In this document: piece by piece, positions 8,706 to 16,127 of the stretch
Layout: each line of letters begins with the position of its first letter
Position numbering within the stretch: the stretch's first letter is position 1
Assembly (NCBI GenBank): GCA_040751755.1
Contig: JBFMHC010000035.1
Coordinates: forward strand, 62,001 to 126,000
Direction of reading: 5' to 3'
DNA: 64,000 nucleotides
Source of the DNA: PFJX01 sp040751755
GTDB lineage: Bacteria; Pseudomonadota; Gammaproteobacteria; Burkholderiales; Thiobacillaceae
Notes under the pieces: model-generated
What the model saw: the letters and a program-made list of their open reading frames with translations, nothing else
Databases searched by the model: none
Told to the model about the DNA's origin: nothing
Position numbers and translations under genes: made by a program

Positions 8706-8735
8706 TTCGGAGATCGGTGCCGAATCTAGGATAAT
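8706..8735 (+). promoter_or_regulatory. Possible sigma-70 promoter of aroB
   Basis: TTCGGA (8706-8711) and GATAAT (8730-8735) are separated by 18 bases, about 28 bases upstream of the aroB start. The -10 is good and the -35 is poor. Confidence 0.35.
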
Positions 8736-8763
8736 CGGCCTGTGTTTCACGATCGATGCGGCC

Positions 8764-9852
8764 ATGCAAACCCTCACCGTCGACCTCGGCGACCGTTCCT
8801 ACCCCATCCACATCGGCCCCGGCCTCCTGGACCAGGCGGGCCTGGTGCTGCCGCACCTGAAGCAGCGGCGCGCGGTCATCGTCACCAACACCACCGTCGG
8901 CCCGCTCTACCTGGAGCGTTTCAGCGCCGTCCTGCGTGACGCGGGCGTGCAGGTGGAGGCGGTGGTGCTGCCGGATGGCGAGGCGTACAAGAACTGGGAG
9001 ACGCTCAACACCATCTTCGACGCCCTGCTGACGCAGCGCGCCGAGCGCAAGACCACGCTGATCGCCCTCGGCGGCGGCGTGATCGGCGACCTCACCGGCT
9101 TCGCCGCCGCCTGCTACCAGCGCGGCATGCCCTTCATCCAGGTGCCCACCACCCTGCTCGCGCAGGTGGATTCCTCGGTGGGCGGCAAGACCGGCATCAA
9201 CCACCCGCTGGGCAAGAACATGATCGGCGCCTTCTACCAGCCGCAGCTGGTGCTGGCCGACACCGACACCCTCAAGACCCTGCCGGACCGCGAGCTGTCC
9301 GCCGGCCTGGCGGAGGTGATCAAGTACGGTCTGATCCGCGACGAGGCCTTCTTCGCCTGGCTGGAGCAGCACATGGACAGGCTGGTGGCGCGCGACACCG
9401 AGGCCCTCATCTACGCCATCCACCGTTCCTGCGAGCACAAGGCGGAGGTGGTGGCGGCGGACGAGCGCGAGTCCGGGCAGCGCGCCCTGCTCAACCTGGG
9501 CCACACCTTCGGCCACGCCATCGAGGCGGGCATGGGTTACGGCGTGTGGCTGCACGGCGAGGCGGTGGCGGCGGGGACCATGCTGGCGGCGGACCTGTCG
9601 CGCCGCATGGGCCTGATCGCCCAAACCGACGTGGACCGCATGGCCGCGCTGTTCCGGCGCGCCGGCCTGCCCACCGTGGCGCCGGCCCTCGGCGAGGCGG
9701 CGTACATGGACTACATGGGCGTGGACAAGAAGGTGGAGGGCGGCAAGATCCGCTTCGTCCTGTTCAAGCGTCTGGGCGAGGCCTTCGTCAGCGGCGACTA
9801 CGATCCCGCCGCCCTCAAGGCGACGCTGACCGAAGCGGTGGCGCGTGGCTGA
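8764..9852 (+). CDS. aroB: 3-dehydroquinate synthase
   Basis: A 362-residue protein of normal length for AroB, which converts DAHP to 3-dehydroquinate in the shikimate pathway using NAD and a divalent metal in the cytoplasm. Visible signatures are the NAD-binding LGGGVIGDLTGFAAA (around 98-112), the PTTLLAQVDSSVGGKTGIN segment (around 128-146) and the metal-binding LNLGHTFGHAIE (about 243-254) with the later LHGEAVAAG. The ATG at 8764 fits the family N-terminus MQTLTVDLGDRSYPIHIG. No shikimate kinase gene lies upstream; xrtA is divergent. The stop overlaps the GTG start of the dGTPase gene by 8 bases, so the two genes are coupled. Confidence 0.97.
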   Translation: MQTLTVDLGDRSYPIHIGPGLLDQAGLVLPHLKQRRAVIVTNTTVGPLYLERFSAVLRDAGVQVEAVVLPDGEAYKNWETLNTIFDALLTQRAERKTTLIALGGGVIGDLTGFAAACYQRGMPFIQVPTTLLAQVDSSVGGKTGINHPLGKNMIGAFYQPQLVLADTDTLKTLPDRELSAGLAEVIKYGLIRDEAFFAWLEQHMDRLVARDTEALIYAIHRSCEHKAEVVAADERESGQRALLNLGHTFGHAIEAGMGYGVWLHGEAVAAGTMLAADLSRRMGLIAQTDVDRMAALFRRAGLPTVAPALGEAAYMDYMGVDKKVEGGKIRFVLFKRLGEAFVSGDYDPAALKATLTEAVARG

Positions 9853-10969
9853 CTTGGCGGGATACGCGGCCCAGTCCGCCAGGACCCGCGGACGCCGCCA
9901 CCCGGAACCCGCCGCCGCGCCGCGCTCCGAATACCAGCGCGACCGCGACCGCATCGTCCATTCCACCGCCTTCCGCCGCCTGGAATACAAGACCCAGGTG
10001 TTCGTGAACCACGAGGGCGACCTGTTCCGCACCCGCCTTACGCACAGCCTCGAGGTGGCGCAGATCGGCCGTACCCTGGCGCGCATGCTGGGTCTGGACG
10101 AGGACCTCACCGAGACCATCGCCCTGGCGCACGACCTCGGCCACACCCCCTTCGGCCACGTCGGCCAGGACGTGCTCAACGAATGCATGCAGCCTTATGG
10201 CGGCTTCGAGCACAACCTGCAGTCGTTGCGTGTGGTCGACGAACTGGAGCAGAAATACGCCGAGTTCGAGGGACTCAACCTCACCTTCGAGGCGCGCGAG
10301 GGCATCCTCAAGCACTGCTCGCGGAAGAACGCGGAGCGTCTGGGCGAGGTCGGCCGGCGCTTCCTGGAGGGGCGCCAGCCCAGCCTGGAGGCGCAGATCA
10401 CCAACCTCGCCGACGAGATCGCCTACAACAACCACGATGTCGACGACGGCCTGCGTTCCGGCCTCATCACCCTGGAGCAGCTGGAAGACGTGCCGATCTT
10501 CGCGCGCCACCTCGACGAGGTGCGCGCCCGCTACCCCGCGCTCAACGACCGGCGCCTGATCCACGAGACGGTACGGCGCATGATCAACACCCTGGTGGTG
10601 GACATGGTCGAGCAGACCCGCCGCAACCTCGTCGAGCACCGGCCGCAGGACATCGACGCGGTGCGCGCCTGCCCGCCGCTCGCCGCCTTCAGCCCGGCGG
10701 TGCGCGAGGAGAGCCAGGCCTTGAAGCGCTTCCTGTTCCACAACCTGTACCGCCATTACCGCGTCGAGCGCATGAGCAACAAGGCGCGCCGTCTGCTGCG
10801 CGAACTGTTCGAGGCCTTTACCGGCAACCCCAAGCTCCTGCCGCCCGAGCACCGCGAGCGCGCCGAGGCCGACCCGCACCGCGCGGTGGCCGACTACATC
10901 GCCGGCATGACCGACCGCTATGCGATCCGCGAGCACCGGCGGCTGTTCGACATCGAGGAGCTGGCCTGA
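9845..10969 (+). CDS. dgt: Deoxyguanosinetriphosphate triphosphohydrolase-like protein (HD domain)
   Basis: A 374-residue HD-superfamily protein of the short dGTPase class. The metal-binding set is visible: His in LTHSLEVAQIGRTLAR, the HD doublet in ALAHDLGHTPFGHVGQ (near 95-110) and a later Asp in ANLADEIAYNNHDVDDG-like context (NLADEIAYNNHDVDDGL). The family hydrolyses dNTPs, often dGTP, to deoxynucleoside and tripolyphosphate and is linked to dNTP pool control. It starts with GTG inside the end of aroB and has the usual N-terminal PRSEYQRDRDRIVHS-type signature (SEYQRDRDRIVHSTAFRRL). The aroB-dgt pairing is common in betaproteobacteria. Confidence 0.93.
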   Translation: MADLAGYAAQSARTRGRRHPEPAAAPRSEYQRDRDRIVHSTAFRRLEYKTQVFVNHEGDLFRTRLTHSLEVAQIGRTLARMLGLDEDLTETIALAHDLGHTPFGHVGQDVLNECMQPYGGFEHNLQSLRVVDELEQKYAEFEGLNLTFEAREGILKHCSRKNAERLGEVGRRFLEGRQPSLEAQITNLADEIAYNNHDVDDGLRSGLITLEQLEDVPIFARHLDEVRARYPALNDRRLIHETVRRMINTLVVDMVEQTRRNLVEHRPQDIDAVRACPPLAAFSPAVREESQALKRFLFHNLYRHYRVERMSNKARRLLRELFEAFTGNPKLLPPEHRERAEADPHRAVADYIAGMTDRYAIREHRRLFDIEELA

Positions 10970-11048
10970 GCGCGGGCGGCGTGTCGGGCATCCGCCCTTG
11001 TGCCAGGCTGGCTATACTTGCCGCGTGAACAAGAACGCAGATTCGCGC

Positions 11049-11717
11049 ATGCCCCAGACCGAGCCCCTCCCCGTCCCGCACATGGCCTCATGCCGGGCAG
11101 GGGCCGGCAAAATCCCCGGACCACGCGCGCCGCGGCGCTGGCCGGCCCTGCTCCTGGCCATTGCCCTCGGTGCCGGCGCGACCTTCTCCTGTGCCGCATT
11201 GCCCGCGCAGCAGGCGCCCGTCAAGGTGGCGGTGAGCACCGGTCTCTCGGGCGTGCGGATCGAGGCGCGGCAGGTCCTGCAGGCGGATGCCGACACCGTC
11301 TGGTCGACCCTGACGGACTACAACCGCCTCGCCACCTTCATCCCGGACATGGTCTCCAGCCGCGTCATCTCGCCGCCCGGCGCGCCCAAACGGGTGGAGC
11401 AGATCGCCGATTCCGGCCTGTTCGCCTTCGTCATGCCGGACCACGTGGTGCTGCTCATGGAGGAGAGCCCCAACCGCCTGATCCGCTTCCGCTCCGTCGC
11501 CGGCAAGGTGCTGGCGATGAACGGCGAGTGGCAGATCATCGGCGACGCCTCGCCGGTGACCCTGGTCTACCGTTCCCGCATCATCCCCATCGCGCCGCTG
11601 CCGCCCCTGGTCTCCGATTATTTCGTCGAGGACGAGGTGAAGAAGCGTTTCGAGGCGGTCGGGCGCGAGGCGGAGCGCCGCATGCGCGAGGCGCCACGCG
11701 GCGAAAAGTACCGATAG
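11049..11717 (+). CDS. Exported SRPBCC (START-like) protein
   Basis: A roughly 222-residue protein with a basic N-region, a hydrophobic segment (ALLLAIALGAGATF) consistent with a signal peptide, and then a SRPBCC/polyketide-cyclase-like lipid-binding fold: VKVAVSTGLSGVRIEA, LQADADTVWSTLTDYNRLATFIPDM and RVISPPGAPKRVEQ. Such helix-grip proteins bind hydrophobic ligands; the ligand is unknown. An ATG at 11049 was chosen because a TATACT (11013-11018) lies too close to an upstream GTG at 11025; an ATG at 11082 is also possible. It precedes a lipoprotein gene by 13 bases, and the following EEP/ClsB genes suggest an envelope-lipid context. Confidence 0.75.
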   Translation: MPQTEPLPVPHMASCRAGAGKIPGPRAPRRWPALLLAIALGAGATFSCAALPAQQAPVKVAVSTGLSGVRIEARQVLQADADTVWSTLTDYNRLATFIPDMVSSRVISPPGAPKRVEQIADSGLFAFVMPDHVVLLMEESPNRLIRFRSVAGKVLAMNGEWQIIGDASPVTLVYRSRIIPIAPLPPLVSDYFVEDEVKKRFEAVGREAERRMREAPRGEKYR

Positions 11718-11730
11718 GAGAGGAGTAAGG

Positions 11731-12186
11731 ATGCGCATGAAGCACACCGCCTGGCTGTTGCTGACCTTGCCGTTGCTCGGCTGCGACCAGCTCAAGGAGC
11801 GCGCGGGCATCCACGACCCGGCCAAGATCGAGGCCGAGGGCAAGGCCATCGGCAGCGCCTGCCGCCATGCCGGCTGGGGCATCGAGGACTGCTTCCGCCT
11901 CAACCCGGAGGCCTCCAAGCCAGCCATGTTCGCGGGCTGGAAGGAGATGAACGAGTACATGCTCAAGAACAACATGGAGGCGGTGGCGCCGACCATCCCG
12001 CCCGACGGCCAGCCCCCGGCGGTCGCCGCGAAGAAGCCGAAGAAGCGGCTGATCGAGCTGGAGCCGATCGACAAGAGCAAGGTGGAGGAGCCGAATCAGG
12101 AAGGGGACAAGGGCGACGCGAAGGATGAGGGCAAGGACGGCGCGAAGGCCGACGAGGCCGCCGGCCACGCCAAGCCCGCGCACTGA
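11731..12186 (+). CDS. Small predicted lipoprotein of unknown function
   Basis: A 151-residue protein whose N-terminus is a lipoprotein signal: two basic residues, LLLTLPLLGC with the lipobox LLGC (Cys at about 17). The mature part has two further Cys (SACRHAGWGIEDCF) that could form a disulfide. It ends in a highly charged Lys/Glu/Asp tail (KSKVEEPNQEGDKGDAKDEG) likely to be disordered. A GAGGAG Shine-Dalgarno lies just before ATG 11731. I do not recognise the family. It is co-directional with the SRPBCC gene upstream and the EEP gene downstream (10 bases). Confidence 0.8.
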   Translation: MRMKHTAWLLLTLPLLGCDQLKERAGIHDPAKIEAEGKAIGSACRHAGWGIEDCFRLNPEASKPAMFAGWKEMNEYMLKNNMEAVAPTIPPDGQPPAVAAKKPKKRLIELEPIDKSKVEEPNQEGDKGDAKDEGKDGAKADEAAGHAKPAH

Positions 12187-12196
12187 CGGACCGAGC

Positions 12197-12958
12197 ATGC
12201 AGAGCCTGCGCATCACCTCGTACAACATCCACAAGGGGCTGTCCTTCTTCAACCGCCGCGTGGTGGTGCACGACGTGCGTTCCCGCCTCATGGGCATCAA
12301 CCCGGACATCGTCTTCCTGCAGGAGGTGCAGGGGCACCATGCCTATCGCGCAGGGCGCCACGAAGACTGGCCGAGCAGTCCGCAGCATGAATTCCTCGCC
12401 GGCGACCTGTGGCCGGACGCGGCCTACGGCAAGAACGCGGTCTATGAGCACGGCCACCACGGCAACGCCATCCTCTCTCGCTATCCCATCCTCTCCTGGG
12501 AGAACGTCGACATCTCCGCGCACGCCTTCGAGAGCCGCGGCCTCCTGCACTGCGAGGTGGACGTGCCCGGCCTGGAGCGGCCGCTGCATGCCCTCTGCCT
12601 GCACCTCGCCCTCAACGAGGCGGGGCGGCGGCGCCAGATCCACCAGTTGTGCGACCGCATCCGCGTCATGGTGCCGGACGACGCCCCCATGATCATCGCC
12701 GGCGATTTCAACGACTGGCGCCAGCGCGTCGGCAGCTATCTCGCCAAGGAGCTCGGCCTCGCCGAGGTGTTCGAGATCGCGCACGGCCGCCCCGCGCGCA
12801 GCTTCCCCGCCGCCCTGCCGCTGTTCACCCTGGACCGCATCTACGTGCGCGGCTTTCAGGTCACCGAGGCGCACGTCCTGTACGGCGAGCACTGGCGCCG
12901 CCTGTCCGACCACGCCGCCCTCACCGCCCAGCTGAGACCCCTGCCCGCCGCCGCCTAG
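12197..12958 (+). CDS. Endonuclease/exonuclease/phosphatase (EEP) family protein, YbhP-like
   Basis: A 253-residue EEP-fold metal-dependent phosphoesterase. Key motifs are SYNIHKG (8-14), the metal-binding Glu in VFLQEVQG, the catalytic LCLHLALN (His), AGDFNDW (Asp/Asn) and the terminal SDHAALTA (Asp-His pair). No signal peptide is visible. The family includes nucleases, sphingomyelinases and inositol phosphatases, so the substrate is open. Its position 11 bases before the cardiolipin synthase gene mirrors the E. coli ybhP-clsB pair, which suggests a phospholipid-related role; that is inference from synteny. Confidence 0.87.
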   Translation: MQSLRITSYNIHKGLSFFNRRVVVHDVRSRLMGINPDIVFLQEVQGHHAYRAGRHEDWPSSPQHEFLAGDLWPDAAYGKNAVYEHGHHGNAILSRYPILSWENVDISAHAFESRGLLHCEVDVPGLERPLHALCLHLALNEAGRRRQIHQLCDRIRVMVPDDAPMIIAGDFNDWRQRVGSYLAKELGLAEVFEIAHGRPARSFPAALPLFTLDRIYVRGFQVTEAHVLYGEHWRRLSDHAALTAQLRPLPAAA

Positions 12959-12969
12959 GCCGGTCGCCG

Positions 12970-14136
12970 ATGATCCGATCCGGCAACCGCCTCATCCTCC
13001 TGGAAAACGGCACGGCGTATTTCCCCGCCCTGCTCGCCGCCCTCGACGGCGCGCGGCACGAGATCCACCTGGAGAGCTACATCTTCCATGCCGACGCCAC
13101 CGGCCTGGCGGTGGCGCAGGCATTGATGCGCGCGGCGCGGCGCGGCGTGGTGACGCGCCTGATGCTGGACGGCTTCGGCGCGCGCGACCTGCCCGCCCGG
13201 CTGCAGGCGGAACTGCGCAACGCCGGCGTCGAGCTGCTGTTCTTCCGCCCCGATCCCCGGCGCCTGCGCCTGCGCCGCCGCCGCCTGCGCCGCATGCACC
13301 GCAAGCTGGTCCTGGTCGATGGGCGCATCGCCTTCGTCGGCGGCATCAACGTCATCGACGACCTCGCCGGTGGCAAGCTGGCACAGCCGCGCCAGGACTA
13401 CGCGGTGCAGATCGAGGGGCCGCTGCTCGCCGACGTCCATGCCGCGGCGCGCCGGCTCTGGCGCATGGTCGGCTGGAGCCGCATGGGCCTGCGGCGCGGC
13501 GAGGAGGCCTGGCTCAAGCCGATCACGGCCGAGGTCGGCAGCCAGCGCGCGGAATTCCTGGTGCGCGATAGCCTGGCCCGGCGGCGCGAGATCGAGAACG
13601 CCTATCTGGAGGCGATCCGCGGCGCGCGCCTGGAGATCTTCATCGCCAACGCCTACTTCCTGCCCGGCCTGCGCTTCCGGCACGCCCTCGTGGAGGCGGC
13701 GCAGCGTGGCGTGCGCGTGGTGCTGATCATGCAGGGCTATACCGACCACCCCCTCTACCGCGCCGCCAGCCGCGCCCTCTACCGTCACTTCCTGGAGAAC
13801 GGCGTCGAGGTGTTCGAGTACCACGCCAGCGAGTTGCACGCCAAGGCCGCCGTGGTCGATGGCCGCTGGGCCACGGTCGGTTCCAGCAACATCGACCCCT
13901 TCAGCCTGCTGCTCGCGCGCGAGGCCAACGTGGTGGCGCACGACCGCCGCTTCGCCATGGACCTGCTCGCCAGCATGGAGGACATGATCCACCGCGGCGG
14001 CCACCGCATCCACCGCATGGCCTGGCGGCGCATCCCCTGGTACGCGCGCCTCGCCTCCTGGCTGGCCTATGGGCTGGTGCGCGGGGCGATGGGCGTGGCG
14101 GGGTTCGCGCAGGGCTGGGACGGCGGCAAGCGTTGA
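12970..14136 (+). CDS. clsB: Cardiolipin synthase, ClsB type
   Basis: A 388-residue phospholipase D-superfamily protein with two HKD motifs: HRKLVLVDGRIAFVGGIN (around 116-133) and HAKAAVVDGRWATVGSSNID (around 293-312). There is no N-terminal pair of transmembrane helices, as in ClsB rather than ClsA. It starts MIRSGNRLILLENGTAYFPALL, the ClsB-type opening. It would condense phosphatidyl donors into cardiolipin at the inner-membrane face. A very basic patch (PRRLRLRRRRLRR) precedes the first HKD and may aid binding to anionic membrane. It is coupled to the EEP gene upstream. Confidence 0.92.
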   Translation: MIRSGNRLILLENGTAYFPALLAALDGARHEIHLESYIFHADATGLAVAQALMRAARRGVVTRLMLDGFGARDLPARLQAELRNAGVELLFFRPDPRRLRLRRRRLRRMHRKLVLVDGRIAFVGGINVIDDLAGGKLAQPRQDYAVQIEGPLLADVHAAARRLWRMVGWSRMGLRRGEEAWLKPITAEVGSQRAEFLVRDSLARRREIENAYLEAIRGARLEIFIANAYFLPGLRFRHALVEAAQRGVRVVLIMQGYTDHPLYRAASRALYRHFLENGVEVFEYHASELHAKAAVVDGRWATVGSSNIDPFSLLLAREANVVAHDRRFAMDLLASMEDMIHRGGHRIHRMAWRRIPWYARLASWLAYGLVRGAMGVAGFAQGWDGGKR

Positions 14137-14144
14137 GCTTGTAT

Positions 14145-14186
14145 CCCCTCGCCCTTGAGGGGGGAGGGCAGGGGAGAGGGTGGGCG
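14145..14186. repeat. Dispersed GC-rich palindromic repeat
   Basis: The element starts CCCCTCGCCCTTGAGGGG and continues as a purine-rich arm ending GGGGAGAGGGTGGGCG, eight bases after the clsB stop. Its copies are at 14845-14892, 16018-16061 (inverted) and within 6430-6560. It can fold as a short stem-loop and looks like a REP-type repeat. Confidence 0.75.
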
Positions 14187-14342
14187 TGCGAAGCCCGCGA
14201 TCCTGTCCTGTCATGCCTGCGCCAGCCGTCTGACCGGGCCTGGTTGCTGAGCGGAAGTCGAGCGAGGTGCCGAGGTCTGTCAGAATCGCGGGCTTTCCGC
14301 GCGCCCGTGCCTGGCCGCGGCGCAATTTTTTCGGGGTTGAAA

Positions 14343-14771
14343 ATGACGCAAGGGTTGATGTTCGCCCTCGTATCGCTGTTGCTGTACGGCGTATGGGGGT
14401 TTTCCTACAAGCTGCTCTCGGCCAGGGAGATCCACGGCGAGTGGGTGGTGTCGCTGGTCATGCTGCTCGGCGCCATCATCTCCGCCACCATCGCGGTGGC
14501 CCGCTCCTACCCCTTCCCGCTGGAAAAGGTCGCCGGCAACATCCCCTGGCTGCTCTTGGTCGCCGCGAGCGGGGCGCTGGGCAACATCGTCCTGCTGAAG
14601 GCCATGTCCAGCCCGGGCATCAGTACCGGTGTCGCCCTCGCGGTGTCCGGCGCCTACCCCCTGGTGGCGGCGGTGCTGGCCTACTACTTCCTGGGCGAGC
14701 AGATCGGCGGGGTGCAGGCGGTGGGGATCCTCGCGGTGGTGTTGGGGGTGGGGTTGCTGACGTACAAGTGA
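14343..14771 (+). CDS. Small EamA/DMT-family membrane protein (single-domain)
   Basis: A 142-residue protein made almost wholly of hydrophobic helices, about five by eye. It starts MTQGLMFALVSLLLYGVWGF, contains GNIVLLKAMSSPGISTGVAL and ends LGEQIGGVQAVGILAVVLGVGLLTYK, the characteristic last helices of an EamA domain. Normal drug/metabolite transporters have two such domains (about 300 aa), so this is a half-size form that would need to dimerise. The ATG at 14343 is preceded by a weak GGGG. The gene stands alone between repeat elements. Substrate unknown. Confidence 0.82.
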   Translation: MTQGLMFALVSLLLYGVWGFSYKLLSAREIHGEWVVSLVMLLGAIISATIAVARSYPFPLEKVAGNIPWLLLVAASGALGNIVLLKAMSSPGISTGVALAVSGAYPLVAAVLAYYFLGEQIGGVQAVGILAVVLGVGLLTYK

Positions 14772-14844
14772 GCGTGGGGTTCGAGGGGCGGTGGGGCAGG
14801 TAGGGCCGGGGGTCTAGATGCGGCGGATAGCGCCGCGCTTGTTT

Positions 14845-14892
14845 CCCCCTCGCCCTTGAGGGGAGAGGGGCAGGGGAGAGGGTGGGCGGGCG
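14845..14892. repeat. Dispersed GC-rich palindromic repeat
   Basis: A second copy of the 14145 element: CCCCCTCGCCCTTGAGGGG, then GAGAGGGGCAGGGGAGAGGG. It lies in the 470-base gene-free stretch 14772-15242, which otherwise holds a small hairpin (14922-14940), one arm of the 72-bp inverted repeat and an imperfect palindrome. Confidence 0.75.
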
Positions 14893-14921
14893 TTAGCTCG
14901 CCATGCCAATGTCTGGCTGCC

Positions 14922-14940
14922 ATGCCGGCGTAAGCCGGAA
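14922..14940. repeat. Short hairpin repeat, CCGGC-GTAA-GCCGG core
   Basis: The core CCGGCGTAAGCCGG, read on the other strand as CCGGCTTACGCCGG, matches the hairpins at 29172-29191 and 50455-50472 except for one or two loop bases. It looks like a small dispersed intergenic repeat. Confidence 0.55.
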
Positions 14941-14990
14941 CCCAGGTCTTTCGCCGAGTTCGATACGGTTCACGTAAGGCCTTTGGCTCA

Positions 14991-15062
14991 GGCCGGGGGC
15001 GCCCGGCAGCGCGTTACTTTTCTTGAGTGGCCAAGAAAAGTAACCAAAAGAAGGCCACCCCG
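14991..15062 (+). repeat. Left arm of 72-bp perfect inverted repeat
   Basis: These 72 bases are exactly repeated in reverse complement at 15904-15975 (checked base by base). The arm itself contains a hairpin, TTACTTTTCTTG ... CAAGAAAAGTAA around AGTGGC, followed by CCAAAAGAAGGCCACCCC. The two arms enclose 841 bases carrying an AT-richer MltR-like gene. The core AAAAGTAACCAAAAGAA is, to my knowledge, a motif that recurs between genes in many proteobacteria. Confidence 0.9.
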
Positions 15063-15081
15063 CCGCCGTCGAAACCCCGAG

Positions 15082-15170
15082 AATTCCAGACTTGCCTGGG
15101 GCAGCGAAAGAACTCGCTTCGCTCAGACACCTTTCGCTGGCCTCCGGCAACCCCAGACAAGCCTGAAATT
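15082..15170. repeat. Imperfect long inverted repeat next to the left arm
   Basis: Bases 15082-15101 pair with 15151-15170 (17 of 20 match) and 15102-15110 (CAGCGAAAG) pair perfectly with 15131-15139 (CTTTCGCTG). This forms a long stem with a bulge and a roughly 20-base loop just inside the left arm. No coding potential is seen. Confidence 0.7.
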
Positions 15171-15242
15171 CCCGGCGCCGGCAGAGGGGAGGAAATCCGG
15201 CGGATGACGCTGCGCTTATCTGCTCTGCGTGAGTCGTTTGAG

Positions 15243-15854
15243 TTAGTCTTGCATTGGCGTAGAAAGATCGAGAGCAACACGAGTCTGACAACATGCATGT
15301 TTCTGACGACCGAGCATTCTGATTAATTGATATAGCGATACGATCAATATTCTGTCCCTGAGAGATTCCATTGGCCATTCCATTGGGTTGTTTTTTGGAA
15401 GTGGTAAGGATTGGATGTGGCTGATTACTTTTTGGTCATGGTCGAAACGGCGCAAAGCAGCATCATGAGCGAATTTGTTGCGAATCTGCCGCAGGATTGT
15501 TTGAATCGAATGTTCTTCCTTGGTTATTAGTCCAAAGGCTAGTGCTAAATGTTGTCGCGTTTCTAGATCTCTTACTTTCCCGTTTGGTCCGAAGAGTTGA
15601 TCGCCAATGTCTTCTACAGAAAATTTGATGAGCAAGTTAGAGACAAGCTTGTCGAGTAATCCAACGCATTCCATAACGATGTCTCTATCCGATGCTGTCG
15701 GTGTGTTTCGTAACTCCGATATTTGCTCTAGGGGGTCACGTGTATCGAATTCTTTTCGTAATGCAGGCGTGATGAGATAGCTGGGCATTAGAGCCCAAGT
15801 ATTGTTTGGGATTGAGGCGCGCCATTCTTGAATGTTCTTGAATCGTTTTTTCAT
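15243..15854 (-). CDS. MltR-like (mannitol operon repressor family) protein in an inverted-repeat cassette
   Basis: A 203-residue protein starting MKKRFKNIQEWRASIPNNTW. The segment SDRDIVMECVGLLDKLVSNLL ... LFGPNGKVRDLETRQHLALAFGLI ... RQIRNKFAHD resembles the MtlR/YggD family core (LFGPNG, AxALGLI, RNxFAH). E. coli MtlR represses mannitol uptake without an obvious DNA-binding motif. The RNKFAH box also fits the general Rx4H pattern of HEPN proteins, so a nuclease-like or toxin-like role is conceivable. No mannitol genes are nearby. The gene is visibly richer in A+T than its surroundings and sits inside a 72-bp inverted repeat, suggesting acquisition. GAGG lies 11 bases before the chosen ATG (15854); upstream in-frame codons run into the repeat and are not trusted. 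Confidence 0.7.
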   Translation of the reverse strand: MKKRFKNIQEWRASIPNNTWALMPSYLITPALRKEFDTRDPLEQISELRNTPTASDRDIVMECVGLLDKLVSNLLIKFSVEDIGDQLFGPNGKVRDLETRQHLALAFGLITKEEHSIQTILRQIRNKFAHDAALRRFDHDQKVISHIQSLPLPKNNPMEWPMESLRDRILIVSLYQLIRMLGRQKHACCQTRVALDLSTPMQD

Positions 15855-15903
15855 GGATGAGGTGCCTCTGTGAGAATAATGTCCTGCATATTCTAGTAGC
15901 CCA

Positions 15904-15975
15904 CGGGGTGGCCTTCTTTTGGTTACTTTTCTTGGCCACTCAAGAAAAGTAACGCGCTGCCGGGCGCCCCCGGCC
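15904..15975 (-). repeat. Right arm of 72-bp perfect inverted repeat
   Basis: Exact reverse complement of 14991-15062. Together the arms bracket the MltR-like gene. No transposase or flanking target duplication was recognised. Confidence 0.9.
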
Positions 15976-16017
15976 AACCCCCCTCAGCTTGCTTGGCAAC
16001 TGCAATACAGGCCTACT

Positions 16018-16061
16018 CCCCACCCTCTCCCCAGCCCTCTCCCCTCAAGGGAGAGGGGGTG
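16018..16061. repeat. Dispersed GC-rich palindromic repeat (inverted copy)
   Basis: CCCCACCCTCTCCCCAGCCC followed by CTCTCCCCTCAAGGGAGAGG is the reverse complement of the 14145/14845 element. A degraded second copy (CCCTCTGCTCTCCAGGGAGC) follows at about 16099-16118, just before the ubiX stop. Confidence 0.75.
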
Positions 16062-16127
16062 TCAGGCTCTCGCGCCGCGCGCAGTGCGCGGGATGGTCAG
16101 CCCTCTGCTCTCCAGGGAGCGGGGGCG

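Noticed and set aside
7186..10188. A 1000-codon minus-strand frame crossing xrtA, aroB and dgt
   Set aside because: It runs out of frame through three well-supported genes on both strands and has shadow-like composition.
15736..15939. Small frame beginning MAKKSNQKKATP and its partner at 15027-15326
   Set aside because: Both are translations of the inverted-repeat arm (AAAAGTAACCAAAAGAA); they are repeat-derived and not believable genes.
14991..15975. Insertion sequence or integron cassette
   Set aside because: No transposase or integrase gene and no recognisable attC or target duplication; only the inverted arms are certain.
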